From assembly GCA_037176885.1 (NCBI GenBank), contig JAWWNJ010000187.1:1-64000 (forward strand): 64,000 nucleotides of DNA, read 5' to 3'. The notes under the pieces are model-generated. The model saw only the letters and a program-made list of their open reading frames with translations. It searched no databases and had not been told where the DNA came from. Below, piece after piece: positions 43,501-54,244 of the stretch. Position numbers and translations under genes: made by a program. Position 1 is the first letter of the stretch. Each line of letters opens with the position of its first letter. Source of the stretch: Favolaschia claudopus (Eukaryota > Basidiomycota > Agaricomycetes > Agaricales > Mycenaceae).

Positions 43501-44331
43501 AAAGTACAACCTGATACGAGATTCTTGCTGCCGGGAGCCAAACTTCAAGCAATGACTCAATCAAAGGCATATAAGTTCATCCAAAAATTTAAAAGAAACA
43601 AGCCAACTTACAAGAAGCTCCTGGACCGCGGACAGACCAAAAAGAATATGAAATATGCACAAGAAGCAACCGCTGATCCATCCGATGATCTACCGGCTGA
43701 GGGGATTATCTGGAAGTCGACGAAGGACAAGGATCTATCCAGGAGTGCGAGATACTTCCTCTGGATGCTAATTCACGGAGGATATAAAGTCGGACTGCAC
43801 TGGAAAGACATGCCCGGCCACGAGGAAAAGGAAACCTGCAACAAATGTGGCACCACAGAGTCAATGGAACACATCCTAACAAAATGCGACGCACCGGGCC
43901 AACAAGCCGTGTGGAACCTCGCGAGCGAGCTATGGAAGCTCAAGACCGGCGCGGACCTACCGCCGCCAACGGTTGGACAAATCATGGCATGCGCAGCCAT
44001 CAAGCGAAAAGACGCGGGCACGACGCGCCTCTTCCGCATTCTCGTCTCCGAGTCTGCACACCTGATATGGAGGCTCAGAAATGAACGCGTCATCAATGCA
44101 AAAGGCCCCGCCTCGAACCGGGAAATCACGAATCGCTGGTGTAAGACTATCAACAACCGCCTCGGAATGGACTGCGCAATGACAAACGCTGTTAAATATG
44201 GCAGCAAGGCTATCGATAAAAAACTTGTTTTGAGTACATGGAAGAACGTTCTAAAAAATGCGGATAGACTCCCGAAAGACTGGACATGGGAGACCGGGGT
44301 ATTAGAATTTAGTGGGTGTCGGCTAACTTGA
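40535..44331 (+). pseudogene. LINE ORF2: reverse transcriptase and RNase H
   Basis: From 40843 one 1162-residue frame stays open. RT region: NYRPISLLNTDYKLFTKALT, NQAGFVPGRQIRDQ, VRQGDPLSCLLFDLAIEPL, and the catalytic box FADDTM (at about 41744). RNase H region: WTDGSAMNNGGANARAG, ELIAIKEAV, IYSDSKTSIDAL, WVKGHAGNEGNEAADKLA. The C-terminal CCHC-like finger CNKCGTTESMEHILTKC probably binds the RNA template. The 5' piece 40535-40830 (ANLTEEERRLSGAVLIEKLA) is in another frame; the shift falls in an A8 run at 40825-40832, where one A fewer would restore LINE-like sequence. The missing endonuclease makes this copy inactive. Confidence 0.9.
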
Positions 44332-44595
44332 CGATGATAAAGGCTGACGGGTTAACACCCGTCGACCTTTTGAGTCGAGAAAGTCGCAGCCCCACACAAC
44401 GTGCAGCGATGCGTCGGGCACAAGTGCGATTGCGCATTTCCTCGGGTGGTTGATTTGTTATCCTCTGGCTGGGTTTTAATTCCATGGCCTCTTACTAGCG
44501 GTAGGGGGGGACCGACTATGTCGGCTGGAAGGTCTGGCGGACTGCAAACCGAGTCTGCCGGACCGGAAGGGCTAACCTGCACTACACTAACGCTC

Positions 44596-44633
<38 letters not shown>
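40535..44633 (+). mobile_element. Tad-like non-LTR retrotransposon (LINE), 5'-truncated
   Basis: Contains the linker, RT, RNase H and C-terminal zinc finger of ORF2, a 265 bp 3' UTR and a 37 nt poly(A) at 44597-44633. ORF1 and the endonuclease domain are missing, the normal result of incomplete target-primed reverse transcription. RT followed by RNase H in one frame is the arrangement in the fungal Tad1 group. I found no clear target-site duplicate around the ends. Confidence 0.9.
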
Positions 44634-44635
<2 letters not shown>

Positions 44636-44798
44636 CGCGTCCGAGACGCGCTCATAGACCAACGTAAGGCCTTCCGTGCTGGGAAAACATTACGTCATGT
44701 CAGACTGGGAGGCCGTCTTTGTTGCCACGTATCAACCACGTATACTACATACTACTGCAGGTACACCTTTCTCACCACGATCACTCCCCGGGCCCCCA

Positions 44799-45718
44799 TG
44801 GCCGATGCGACAGCGACCCCTATGGCGGATTATCTGGACGAATTGTACGAGAAATACGAGGCGGAGAAAGCGTACTACGAGAAGCGCTATAGCAGAAGAA
44901 AAAAAGGTATGTGGGACACCAGGATGCAAACACATCCAATGTACTCAGTACGTATTTCCGCTCAGTAGGACTTGTAGCCCCAACGGCCAGAACAGCCCGA
45001 CCTTCGAACCGCTTCCGAAGCGTCGAGCAAGAGAGCACCAACGGCGAGCTGTTGCAATTACTGGGTGGCTTCATACATCTCAAGGACGCCCTGTAGATGC
45101 CAGGCCTACATCCTGGTCTCCCATCCCAGATGTCGGCAGAGGTGGCCATGAGATCCCATTGAAGATTGAGCCCGAGATGGCGGACACATTCATTCCAAGG
45201 GTTTGTGCCCCCCTTTGCCGTTTTCTTCCTGCTTGCTTACTGATCCCTTTCTTCCATCCCCCTGTACGAACATTTTCAACGTCCAGAGAGATGTCTCAAG
45301 CAAGGAGGAACTCACCCTTTTTGGGTCCGAGTCTCCGCTCTCCTCTGCTCCTCCAACTCCCTCGCCTGAGTCAGATGCAGCTCCATCTCCGACTAGCACG
45401 TGCACACGTTGCTCCGCCACCAGCAGTAAATACTGGACAAAAAGCGTTCTGGAGGCGGGCCACATTCGCTGCCGGCCCTGCTATCAATTTGAATGGCGGC
45501 ACAAGAAACTTCGCCCTCTAGCTTTAGAAAGCCGTCGACGGGGGATACATTCCTTACACTGCGGAAATTGCCGTTCTGTCTTGCAATCCCGCCATAGGTA
45601 CCATAGTCAGATGAAGAGCGGAGCCAGGGTGTGCGGATCTTGCCATAGATACGAGATAAACCACCACAGAAATAGGCCTTCCAGGCTCATTGCACGGGCA
45701 GCCAGACTGGGTTCATGA
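44799..45718 (+). CDS. GATA-type double zinc-finger protein
   Basis: Probable ATG at 44799 (MADATATPMADYLDELYEKY), a short coiled-coil exon ending at a GTATGT donor (44908). A middle part (about 44970-45200) contains EPLPKRRAREHQRRAVAITG and ends IPR before a GTTTGT...GTCCAG intron. The last exon is 45288-45718. Zinc fingers: CTRCSATSSKYWTK with RCRPC, giving C-x2-C-x17-C-x2-C as in GATA factors, and a second C-x2-C...C-x2-C (HCGNCRSVLQ, VCGSCHRY). GATA fingers bind DNA in the nucleus. The join of exons 1 and 2 does not keep frame in any model I tried, so the 5' structure is uncertain. The stop codon (45716-45718) lies within the 9 bp duplicate of the next element. Confidence 0.6.
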
Positions 45719-45927
45719 CAGGCTAGTCTCGTGACCAGACTCTTATGCCATCCCAAAGGGAACCCTGTCATAAGAGACCCGTGCTACGCTACGGTGGGAA
45801 CTGGATTGAAAGAAAGAGCAGAGCACGACTCGGATACAGTAGAACGCAAAAAAATTAGTCGTTTGTATTACAATTACATTTGAATTTGATTACATAGGAG
45901 ACTCGAGCTTGAGGATTTGAGAGTGAG

Positions 45928-46926
45928 TTAATGTTTACCATTGGATCCCCCAGCCCGCCGACCCGTCGAAGTTCCTTCCCCCTTGTCTTCCTGCTCGTTA
46001 GAGCGGTTGTCAAGCTTGCGCTTCTTCGGGTTCGGCTCGGAAGAGGCAGCATTGGATGTCTGGTCGCCGAAGAAGCCTGTGAATTTGAGGCGCGCGGGGG
46101 TACCGTTGTTGACTGAGATATATATATTAGTTTTGATTGATCCCAAGGCAGAGAAAACAAACGAACCAATTTTGGTTGGACTCTCTTCTGCTTTTGGTGC
46201 CGTCGTCGAGGAAGCGTTGCCGAGGAACGTCACTTTCTCAACATCAACGATGAAATACTTCACCGAACGATCATCGTTCAGCTCGAGACCGGTAAGAAAA
46301 CCCTCGACGGAGACACTCTTTCCCTTCCCCGGAATGGGTTTATACTTCTCCCACCTCGGCGTTGCGGGGAATACACAGTGGGTGGGGAAAACATTGTTTG
46401 GCGTCCTAGTAGCAGAGAGGTATTGCTCTGCTTTGACGTTGAAAGTCGAATTTGCCTTGTCGATGTCGCTTGGAACACCACAGACGTGGACGGTAGTATG
46501 GGTTCGAAGGTTGATGTCATCGGGAGATCCAAGAGGGATAATCTGAAAGTCAGGTTTAGTAACAAACGTGAAAAAAACAGATGGAACATTATACATACAG
46601 AGATTATGTCTCCAAAGACATGATAATCAAGAGGAGCGAGCTCCTGAGAGTACACTTCGATGGTTGGCGTGGTGCGTGCAGGCTGTCAAAATCAATGAGG
46701 GCGGCAAATAATGCAAAGGAGGTTTTATACATGCCTGGATGACCGTGCAGTAGCACCCAACGTCGGGAAACTCCATGTTGTCGGCATTGAAATAGCGAAG
46801 TGAGGCAATGGTTGCCTGGATTGATGATCCCAAGTAGATTTGACCGTCGAAGACAACAGTCTTCGTCTTCTCGATCACGCGAGGGTTTTCGAGGACGGCG
46901 AGAGCAAAGATAGAGGCAGAGGACAT
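45928..46926 (-). CDS. Basidiomycete OB-fold-like protein of the Helitron companion type
   Basis: ATG at 46926 (MSSASIFALAVLENPRVIEK), introns near 46680-46735, 46550-46605 and 46120-46175. Readable exons: TKTVVFDGQIYLGSSIQATI, EVYSQELAPLDYHVFGDIIS, IIPLGSPDDINLRTHTTVHV, KGKSVSVEGFLTGLELNDDR and a basic tail NPKKRKLD that could be a nuclear signal. Alternating beta-like strands with SVEGFLTGLEL suggest OB-fold-type single-strand nucleic acid binding; this is inference. From memory, similar proteins are multicopy in mushroom genomes. RPA-like proteins accompany helicases in some Helitrons. It lies downstream of, and on the same strand as, the helicase. Confidence 0.6.
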
Positions 46927-47844
46927 TGTGTGTGCTGTATGAGTGTTACTTTGAAGTGGGGACAGAGAGGCGAAAGCACACCAACTTTATAGAGTTCTGA
47001 AGAGATACGTCAGTGGAGACTGGTGTGGAGACGCGTGGAGACTCACGTAGCGAAAGAGCCTTAGCCGTTCCAGAAATTGTCATGTTACCGTTCCTTTTTC
47101 CAAAGGTCACCTTACCGTGAAGTGGGGCGTGTGGAGCTCAGCACACAGAATGACGTTTGGACTCCAAATCGACGTCAGAGGTTGGGGTTTTAAGTTGCAA
47201 GTCCAATTCGCAACTGCAGATACACTGAATAACCATGAACTTCGAAGAAAAGGCTTCCAACAATGAGAGCTTTGGAGTGGCGGCTGGAGCAAGCCAGGTA
47301 TGGGATTCAAGTCTGTCAAATTCGGCTACGCAATTACTATTTCTCGCGGACCAAGAAGCAAGAAGCGTCGTCGTCGGTACACATTCCTATATTACCTTTG
47401 CAACATCCGCAACGCAGACAATTCATTCCAATAAAGGTGGGTTGTAACAGATTGATTCACAGTGTGTCGGCTAACGTAGTTTCAAGGAGTCACAGAAGCG
47501 GGGCTCCCCATATCTGAGTTGGACGTGGACGGAGAAAGCAGAATGAAGCTGTCGGGTTGTAAATATAACAGAAGTAAATACATCTCTTAACACTACTTGC
47601 GTTCAGGGATGGTTGAAGCCCGAATTTAATGTATCATAGAATATAGAGCAAAGTGTAAACCTTTTAGTGATGTCTTGCGTATCAAGGGCAGAGTTGAATA
47701 GAATATCTTTCGAAATGCGAAAGCATAGACGCTCAATAATCAGTGGCTATGCGGTCAGCGCTCGTATCGGACTTGAAGTTCTCTTTCACTTTGCTTTCAC
47801 TCTGCAGCTGCTTGGATAGTACCATTGGATAAGTGATGACTATG
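46927..47844. other. Spacer with a possible small gene on the plus strand
   Basis: Between the two minus-strand genes. A short plus-strand frame near 47235 (MNFEEKASNNESFG) and an overlapping frame (EQARYGIQVCQIRLRNYYFS) could be two exons of a small coiled-coil protein, with a donor at about 47298. No domain recognised. The rest is non-coding. Confidence 0.3.
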
Positions 47845-49975
47845 TTACATGTTCTGTAAGACCTCGGGATATACAACATTCAAAGTCCGGTTCTGCGCAG
47901 TTCGCTGTGGTTTAAGTATGGTAACCCGATGGCGAGACGTTGCTCGCGAAAGAGCAACGTAGAGCTGCCCATGACTGAAAACCGGCGTTTGCAAATCAAT
48001 CCCAACATACTTGACTGATTGGCCTTGCGCTTTATTGATCGAAATCGCAAAAGCTAGGCGCAGGGGAAACTGGAAACGTGAAAGGACGAATGAGAAGTCT
48101 GTCGTACTGCCGGAAGGAGTGAGAGTGATTCTCGGGATGAAAACCATCTCCCCGCTGTGCTGCCCGCCCAAAATTTCAGCTTCCAACACCCGATCAGACA
48201 TCCGCCGGATCACCAGTCTTGTACCGTTGCAGAGACCTTGAGCTGGTGCGAGATTGCGGAGAAGAATTACCGGGCAGCCTGGTTTCAAAGTCAGCTCTCC
48301 AGGTGGGAGTCCCGACGCATCTAATGATCGCAGATACTCGATAGGCACTGCATCGTTCATTGTTGGATCATCAGCACCTGCCTCGGTGACAACATTGTCA
48401 GCGCTGATGAAGGTCCGAGATTCCCCGGTCATGCGCGACAAAACATTGTTGTTGAGACCATCGACATCGCTATTTCGGGCGGCGAGTATAGACCGTTCCG
48501 CAAAATAGTCGGGAGGTGGAGTTGGACCTTCGATGCCAGGGAAGATGGTGTCTATCAGCGTCTCGGCGTTCCTACACACCACATCCTGCGGGAGGTCAAC
48601 CGTCCCATCTGCCCGATTAGCTTTCCCACTGCCGACATCCAGGAGCCAATCCGCAAAAACAGATTCCTCAGCACCGACATCCAGCCGCATGTTTTGTGTC
48701 AGTGTGAGCATCTCTACATGTTGCCAAAGATATGAACGAAAGATTGACGCGTCCACAATTTCTTCCTGAGTGCCCTTCCGAACTACAGGCAAAATTTGTT
48801 TTGGATCACCGCCGAGAACCCAGGTGATACCGCCAAATGATTTGTTGACTCCCAGCAGATCTCGCAGAGTTCTGTCAACGGCTTCATGACATTTACGATC
48901 ATGCATGGGAGCCTCATCCCAGATCCCGAGCTTGGTAGCGCGCATGAGCCCGGCTCGAAGACTCTCTTTCGGGATGGAACAGGTAGACTCGTCGTTGAGT
49001 CCGTCGATCGGAATCTTGAAGACTGAATGTGCGGTCCGCCCTCCGCGTAAAAGCAGTGCAGCGATCCCGGAGGAGGCAACACATAGCACTACCCAGAACT
49101 TCGCTCGGAAGTGGTGCGCAAGGGTGTTGTACACAAACGTCTTGCCCGTACCACCTGCTCCACTGAGGAAGAACACTTTCCCCAAGTTGTTTTCCACAGA
49201 ATCCGTGACTCGATTGAATGCAATTTGCTGCTCTGCATTCATCCGGGCATAGTTGCTCTCCGCCTGCTCTCGCTCATCTTCTTGGTTGTAGTCCAGCTGC
49301 TCAGCAATCAACGGATTGTCCCCCACTACGCTCCAGTCACGTCGGGGGACAGGCAGTTCAAAGTCGCGCAAGGACCGTCCTGATTCCTCGAGGATAGTGT
49401 TGAGCAGAAATAGGCCGTAGTCGTACACATCGTCCTCGGTGAGATTTTCGGTCCCCATGCGTCGCAGACGGTGCTCTAAATCATCGCAGATATGGGCTCG
49501 AAATTCGTCCCAGAGCTTGACCGGATCCGTGGGGTTACAGAAAAGCAGCAAGGTAGCGAAGAGGTGTCGCAGCCGGGTACCCGTTTGCATTTCTGCAGCT
49601 TCAGAGAGGCAGAGACGCCACTCGCCATCATCTTGAAGCAGACCACGGGCAAGACAGACTTGACGGTAAGACTCGTACCGGATTCCTATGTGAAGAGGAT
49701 GAGAATCAAGAATACAGACCAGTAATTTACAACGCACCGTCATGAATATATAAATCTTCATGGGACTTCGGGCCCTTTACGATGGACAGAAGTGTGCGAA
49801 GGTAAAAGCGCTCGCCCCCTGCTGGAGATACAAAAAACATTCGTCCCAACGCTCCGCCTCGCTTCCGAATTGCCCAATGCGGTTGCGAGTCCCTCGACCC
49901 TTCCTTCCAGGTGAAATACTGCGGGAACTCCTGATATGTATATTTACGTGCTTCTCTCCCTAGCCAGATAGACTT
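47845..49975 (-). pseudogene. Helitron-type PIF1-like helicase, Rep domain missing
   Basis: Exon 1 (about 49975-49738) reads YTYQEFPQYFTWKEG and RMFFVSPAGGERFYLRTLLS, the segment that links Rep and helicase in Helitron proteins. The intron is 49686-49737 (GTGCGT...ACATAG). Exon 2 (49685-47845) is a full SF1B helicase: Walker A GAGGTGKTF, motif II IWDEAP, motif III GGDPKQILPV, SINKAQGQSV, and YVALSRATS near the C-terminus. The N-terminal HUH Rep nuclease needed for rolling-circle transposition is absent: the frame meets a stop at about 49985, just inside the right TIR region. The helicase part alone is intact. If made, it would unwind DNA in the nucleus, but it cannot cut DNA to start Helitron transposition. 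Confidence 0.9.
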
Positions 49976-50289
49976 TCACTTTAACATAGAGGTAGCATAG
50001 GCTCCGATTTTAAAAGAATATTTGCAGAAGTGAGCAAAACAAGTGGAAGTAAAGTCCACATACTGTGGGAAAGCTCCATCAAATTTGATAGCTCAAGGGT
50101 ACGGTTTGACAGCCGCTGATTGTTCCAGACTCTTATGACAGGGTTCCCTTTGGGATGGCATAAGAGTCTGGTCACGAGACTAATGACAGGCCCTATCTTT
50201 ATATTGAGTACCAGCAGGCACTCGTGTTGTGCCACGAATTGAATGTTCACATTACCAATTGAATGTTTCCATACCATGCTGAAGTGCAT

Positions 50290-50465
50290 TGTACACTTTG
50301 AAAAGTATCACATTAGTCAAAAATATGTGACGAAAGATTACCGTTTAAGCAATAGTTTCGGCACACGACGTATTTGTTGAGAGCTGGTGGCGAACAAAGT
50401 GAATGTTGTAAGTTCTAGATTCACCCAAGTCTAATACAAAGTACATCACAGTATTTAAAGTAAAC
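50290..50465 (-). repeat. Gypsy 1 LTR fragment (possible solo LTR)
   Basis: Inverted match to 5570-5712 with small differences. No gag or pol next to it. It starts about 100 bp right of the 45724-50182 element and ends before a coiled-coil exon. Confidence 0.6.
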
Positions 50466-50625
50466 TAAGAGACGAGACAAAGCGGAATGAAGTCATACAT
50501 GAGCGCAAGGTAATGGACGGAGCGGGAGGTGGATAGTACGTCTAAGTCAAACACGGTCACGAGATAACAGGGAAAAATAATAGTGTTACATACGCCCTCC
50601 AGGTTGACGCGTCGGCAACCTCAAT

Positions 50626-50856
50626 CTAAGTTTGCATCTCATCAGAACCTCCCGGCGACGGTCCCGCGCGCTTCTCGGCGGCAGCTTTCTCAGCAGCGGC
50701 CCTTTCAGCAGCCAACTCAGCCTCGATTTGAGCATCCAATTCCTCTCGCTCCTTCTTTCCCTCCGCCATACGAGCCTTCAACGCCAAGCGCTGAGCAATA
50801 GCCGTCGCCTTCTCATACTCCGGAGCATCCCGTTGCTGTTTCTTAACACGCCATTT
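50626..50856 (-). pseudogene. C-terminal exon of an Ala/Glu/Lys-rich coiled-coil protein
   Basis: An open minus-strand frame without its own start reads EYEKATAIAQRLALKARMAE, KKEREELDAQIEAELAAERA and ends GGSDEMQT before TAG at 50626-50628. Strong heptad-like Ala/Glu/Lys pattern, codon choice like a real gene. The upstream part stops abruptly near 50857, close to the pogo-type pseudogene, so it may be a gene tail cut off by that element. Family unknown. Confidence 0.45.
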
Positions 50857-51076
50857 TCAAAACTGATACAGTGTTACAGTAGTACGGCTCGATGGTGATC
50901 AACTTTGATGTTTTCGATCTATGCTCCGCATTTGTATCGCAAAAATCCTGGAACTCGTGTAGGCACTACTAGAGCATATAACAAGTAGGTATTGAGTATA
51001 CTGTTCGTATGAGAGGAAGTGCGATGAACGACACAAAATTTTGATCCCAAATGTTACGCTCCTTGGTGAACGGATG
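50857..51076. other. 3' flank of the pogo-type element
   Basis: No gene. TTACAGTAGTACGG near 50874 might be part of the element end, but I found no inverted partner. Confidence 0.25.
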
Positions 51077-52954
51077 TCACACGTCACCTTCCTCATTCAG
51101 CTCATCCTCCTCCTCCGAATCCTCATCATCCACGACCGGTAGCTTCGGTTTCTTGCCCAATTTTGGCTTTGGGGGCAGGTCCTTCTTCCTCACGCCAGTT
51201 TCCTGCAGCTTAGAGCATTCCGCCACCCAGTTCTCAACAGCAGCAGCGTGCTGGCGCTTCATCTCAGCCCATTCCAGCCCAATCTTTGCTCGCAACTCCT
51301 TCCTTCGCTCCCGCTCGACGCTTCTTCTCCTTCCCCGCTTCCTTCGCCTTCTTCCCCTCGCTGATCTCATTCACCTTGGCAACAAGCTCGGCTGATGAGA
51401 GGCACTGAGCTTTGCCTTGAAAAAGCTTTGCTCGCTCCGTCACTTGTTTCTCCTCCTGCAATCGCAGTGCCTGGTTCATCTTCTTCAACCCCATGCCCTG
51501 AAAAATCATCGTTGCATTCCCTTCCTCGATGATCTTGTCCCTTACGACATTTTGGTGAGCGAGTGCAAGCTGTTTCCGCAGCTCCACGATCTCATTTTCA
51601 AGCCGACCGTTTGTTTTATAGGAATCGTCGTTCCGGTCGGGAGTGTAGAGGGACCAATCCGGGGTTGGGATCGACTGGGGAACATGTTGGATGACAGGAG
51701 GGACGATGGCGGTGTCGTATGATTTGATTTTGGGAGTGCTGAGGAGGACAGACCCTCGGGAGGTGGTTCCAAGGTGCGAGTACAGTGTCCTCATTTTTTT
51801 TTGAAGGTGACCAGAGCTCAGGATCTATGTTTTCATCCTCTTCATCCCGCCTTCGCCGGCGCGTGGGCGTTTCGGCTAACCTCGACGTGCTCGCTACGTT
51901 GGAGGGCGACAAGTCGAAGCGGGTGGGAGGGTGCAAGCGCATCGCATTCGTTATCGCGCGGACTGGGCTCGGCTGTGGCATCGGAAACTCTGCACGAGTC
52001 GATGTCGCGAGGCTCGGCTTCATCTGGTCCTCGCTGACGAAGTCCGGATTGAATGGTACGACACCTGTCACCTTGAAAGCCGAGCGGACAGTTGACTCGT
52101 CGAAGGCTTCGGTGTAGGCTTTCGACCAGACAGTCATGAACTCGGCTTTCGAGACGTCGCGCATGTGCTCGTCCTCGAAAGCAATGATCGCCGCCTGCCA
52201 GCAACTCTTCATCTTTGCGAAGCATACAACATCAAGACCTTGAAGTGCATGCGTGCAGTGCGGGGGATAACCTAGTAAGATAATGTTGTTCTCCCGGCAG
52301 AATTTGACGACCTGGTCACTGTAGTGCGAACTGTGGCCATCAAGCAGCAGCACTCGCGGAAGACCATTGGCCTCATCACGCGTCGCCGGGTCGAAGACTT
52401 GATCAGCCACTCGTATCCAAGCTCTCCGTTGGTCGAGCCATTTGAAGACTTTGCAATGCTAGTTCCGGCTTGTGAGTGGGCTTTTAATCATCGTGACTTG
52501 ACTCACAATGCATTGATTGTGTTCCCGTTGTTCCAGTTACTCTGGAAATTCATTCCCTGGAAGATGATCATCGGCGGGACATTCATTTTCCCATCGGCGC
52601 GAATTGTTACGAGCGCGGTGATGTTCTGTTGGTTTGCACCACCCTGCCTATGCTGGGTCTTGGTCCCGCGTGCCCCAATCACCCGTTCCTTTCCCGTATA
52701 ACCAGTCGGAAACCCGCTTTCATCCATTCCATATATTCTGTCAGGTGAGACCCCCGCATCCACAACGTACTTCTTCACTAACTCCACCCAGGACTTGACG
52801 GCCTCCGGATTGAGGCTCCGTGAGCGCTGAGTGTCGAGGGACTTGCTCCAGAAGGTACTGAGCGCGTCTCGATGTCTGTAAAGGAAGCTAAACACCCATT
52901 TCTTCCCCACCGGCTCGTAGTCGGGTCCGTGAAGGGCCTGGAGCGCCGTATTGG

Positions 52955-53092
52955 TGTGGTAGGGTGTTTGGTCGGGTAGATAGTCATGTGATGTAGACAG
53001 CGTGTGTATCTATTGCCTTGCCTCTTGCCATTGTCGTCCGCGTCCAGCTACCTGCGGAGGGCCATCCCTAGCGACCCCGGGACCCCACCACA
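52955..53092 (+). repeat. 5' LTR of the compact LTR element
   Basis: 138 bp, TG...CA ends, identical to 54245-54382. Confidence 0.85.
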
Positions 53093-53094
53093 TA

Positions 53095-53115
53095 TGGTGA
53101 CGAGAGCGTGATTCG
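53095..53115 (+). promoter_or_regulatory. Putative primer binding site
   Basis: Begins TGG two bases after the LTR. Its reverse complement ends CGCTCTCGTCACCA, which looks like a tRNA 3' end with CCA. It recalls fungal tRNA-Ser acceptor ends; that identity is from memory and was not checked. Confidence 0.55.
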
Positions 53116-53295
53116 TACCCAGCCTGCCCCGACGACCAGATCTTGCCTTGGTTTTGTCTTGAGCCACTCGTCCAGAAGAGCTGCTTTTTTCGCGCGATTT
53201 GCGTTGTCTTGACTCGTTGCCGCCACCGCAGTCCCTAGAAGTCCTAGTCGTTGTTGTCATATCTGCAGTTGAAGATTTTCGAAGTTTCCGGAACC

Positions 53296-54177
53296 ATGGA
53301 GTCAAAGAGTTCGCCACGTAGCATTGAAGAATCGCAGCGTGACATGGAGCGTATATTGCTCGAAACTGTGCCTTGGAGCGCACGGAAGAAGGGAGGTACA
53401 GAGCTGCAGCAGTGTCTGAAGAGACTCTGGGCTATAGCGTTCGATAAAGGCATGGAGTGTGCAGAGGAAGATGCAGAGCAGGTGAGAAAGGAAGGGTATG
53501 AGGAGGGAGACCGGGCAGGAACACAGCGTGCAGTGGAGTCATGGGAGAAGCTCACAGTTGCGATTGCAGCCAAGCAAGTGAAGCAGCTTGAGGGGGAGCG
53601 TATGTGGGGTTTCGAGGTTGGATGGAAGCTTTGCGAGGAAAAAATGAAGAAAAATAAGGTGCGCGACGTGTCGTCGACAGAAACTGCGGTACAGACAGAC
53701 ATGCCGGTTCCGGCTCTCGTTTCGGTCGCTGTCTCCGCTCCCTCCCTCCCTCTGTCCGATGTCGCCACCCAAACCGATATACCCACTGTTGTCACCATCG
53801 TGTCCACACCGCTAGATTGGGCCGAAGACGCGCAGGAGTTGCCTACACGTGCACCACCACCTCCGACTCCCGTGAGGGACTTTTCCTGTCTGCGTTCCGA
53901 CAGAACCCATCCGTTTGCAAGTCTACGCCGGAGAGAACGCCGCGCACCACCGAGCATATTTTATCATACCCGCGCACATGGACATTGCAGACCACCAAAA
54001 ATTCATTCACAGTACATATCACATCGCCGGTCGTATTCACATCCGCACCCCCGATCCCCGCCGACTACTTTGTTTCACAACACCCGACAGCAACCACGTC
54101 TCGATTGGGATCACGATCCTCGACTTCGTGACTTAAGTCGTGCGCTTACAGCGTTGGGTTGGTGCAGGCCGCATTGA
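53296..54177 (+). CDS. ORF of the compact LTR element (unknown function)
   Basis: 293 residues from ATG 53296 (MESKSSPRSIEESQRDMERI). The N-terminal third is charged and helical: TELQQCLKRLWAIAFDKGME, then GYEEGDRAGTQRAVESWEKL, and GFEVGWKLCEEKMKK. Two related short motifs ETAVQTDMPV and VATQTDIPTV follow, then DWAEDAQELPTR, an Arg/Ser/Pro/His-rich basic stretch, and a terminal motif LDWDHDPRLRDLSRALTALG. No protease, RT or zinc knuckle. From memory, proteins with the same DWDxDPRL...L..AL..LGW end are multicopy in Agaricomycetes. A Gag-like RNA-binding role (helical part, basic tail) is a guess based on position between LTRs. The frame is fully open. Confidence 0.75.
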   Translation: MESKSSPRSIEESQRDMERILLETVPWSARKKGGTELQQCLKRLWAIAFDKGMECAEEDAEQVRKEGYEEGDRAGTQRAVESWEKLTVAIAAKQVKQLEGERMWGFEVGWKLCEEKMKKNKVRDVSSTETAVQTDMPVPALVSVAVSAPSLPLSDVATQTDIPTVVTIVSTPLDWAEDAQELPTRAPPPPTPVRDFSCLRSDRTHPFASLRRRERRAPPSIFYHTRAHGHCRPPKIHSQYISHRRSYSHPHPRSPPTTLFHNTRQQPRLDWDHDPRLRDLSRALTALGWCRPH

Positions 54178-54244
54178 GGAGGTTTTTCTTGGTTTTCTTC
54201 GAGCTTTTGGGCGACGAGGACGTCGCCATTTTGTGTTGGGCACA

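Larger units (their letters stand above)
45724..50182. mobile_element. 4.46 kb TIR element with 9 bp duplications, carrying Helitron-type genes
   Basis: Both ends start TAGTCTCGTGACCAGACTCT and agree for 53 bp. The flanks are exact 9 bp duplicates ATGACAGGC at 45715-45723 and 50183-50191. Each terminus can fold a hairpin from CCAGACTCTTATG and CATAAGAGTCTGG. The right subterminal 160 bp match the MITE at 14937-15664; the left side changes after 53 bp to ACCCGTGCTACGCTACGGTG. Inside are a helicase gene and a companion gene known from Helitrons, but no recognisable TIR-type transposase. A 9 bp duplication is typical of Mutator-like elements. So it is either a TIR element that captured a Helitron piece or one into which a Helitron inserted with loss of flanking sequence. 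Confidence 0.8.

Noticed and set aside
44597..44633. Assembly artefact or adapter poly(A)
   Set aside because: It sits 265 bp after the LINE ORF2 stop, where a LINE poly(A) tail is expected.
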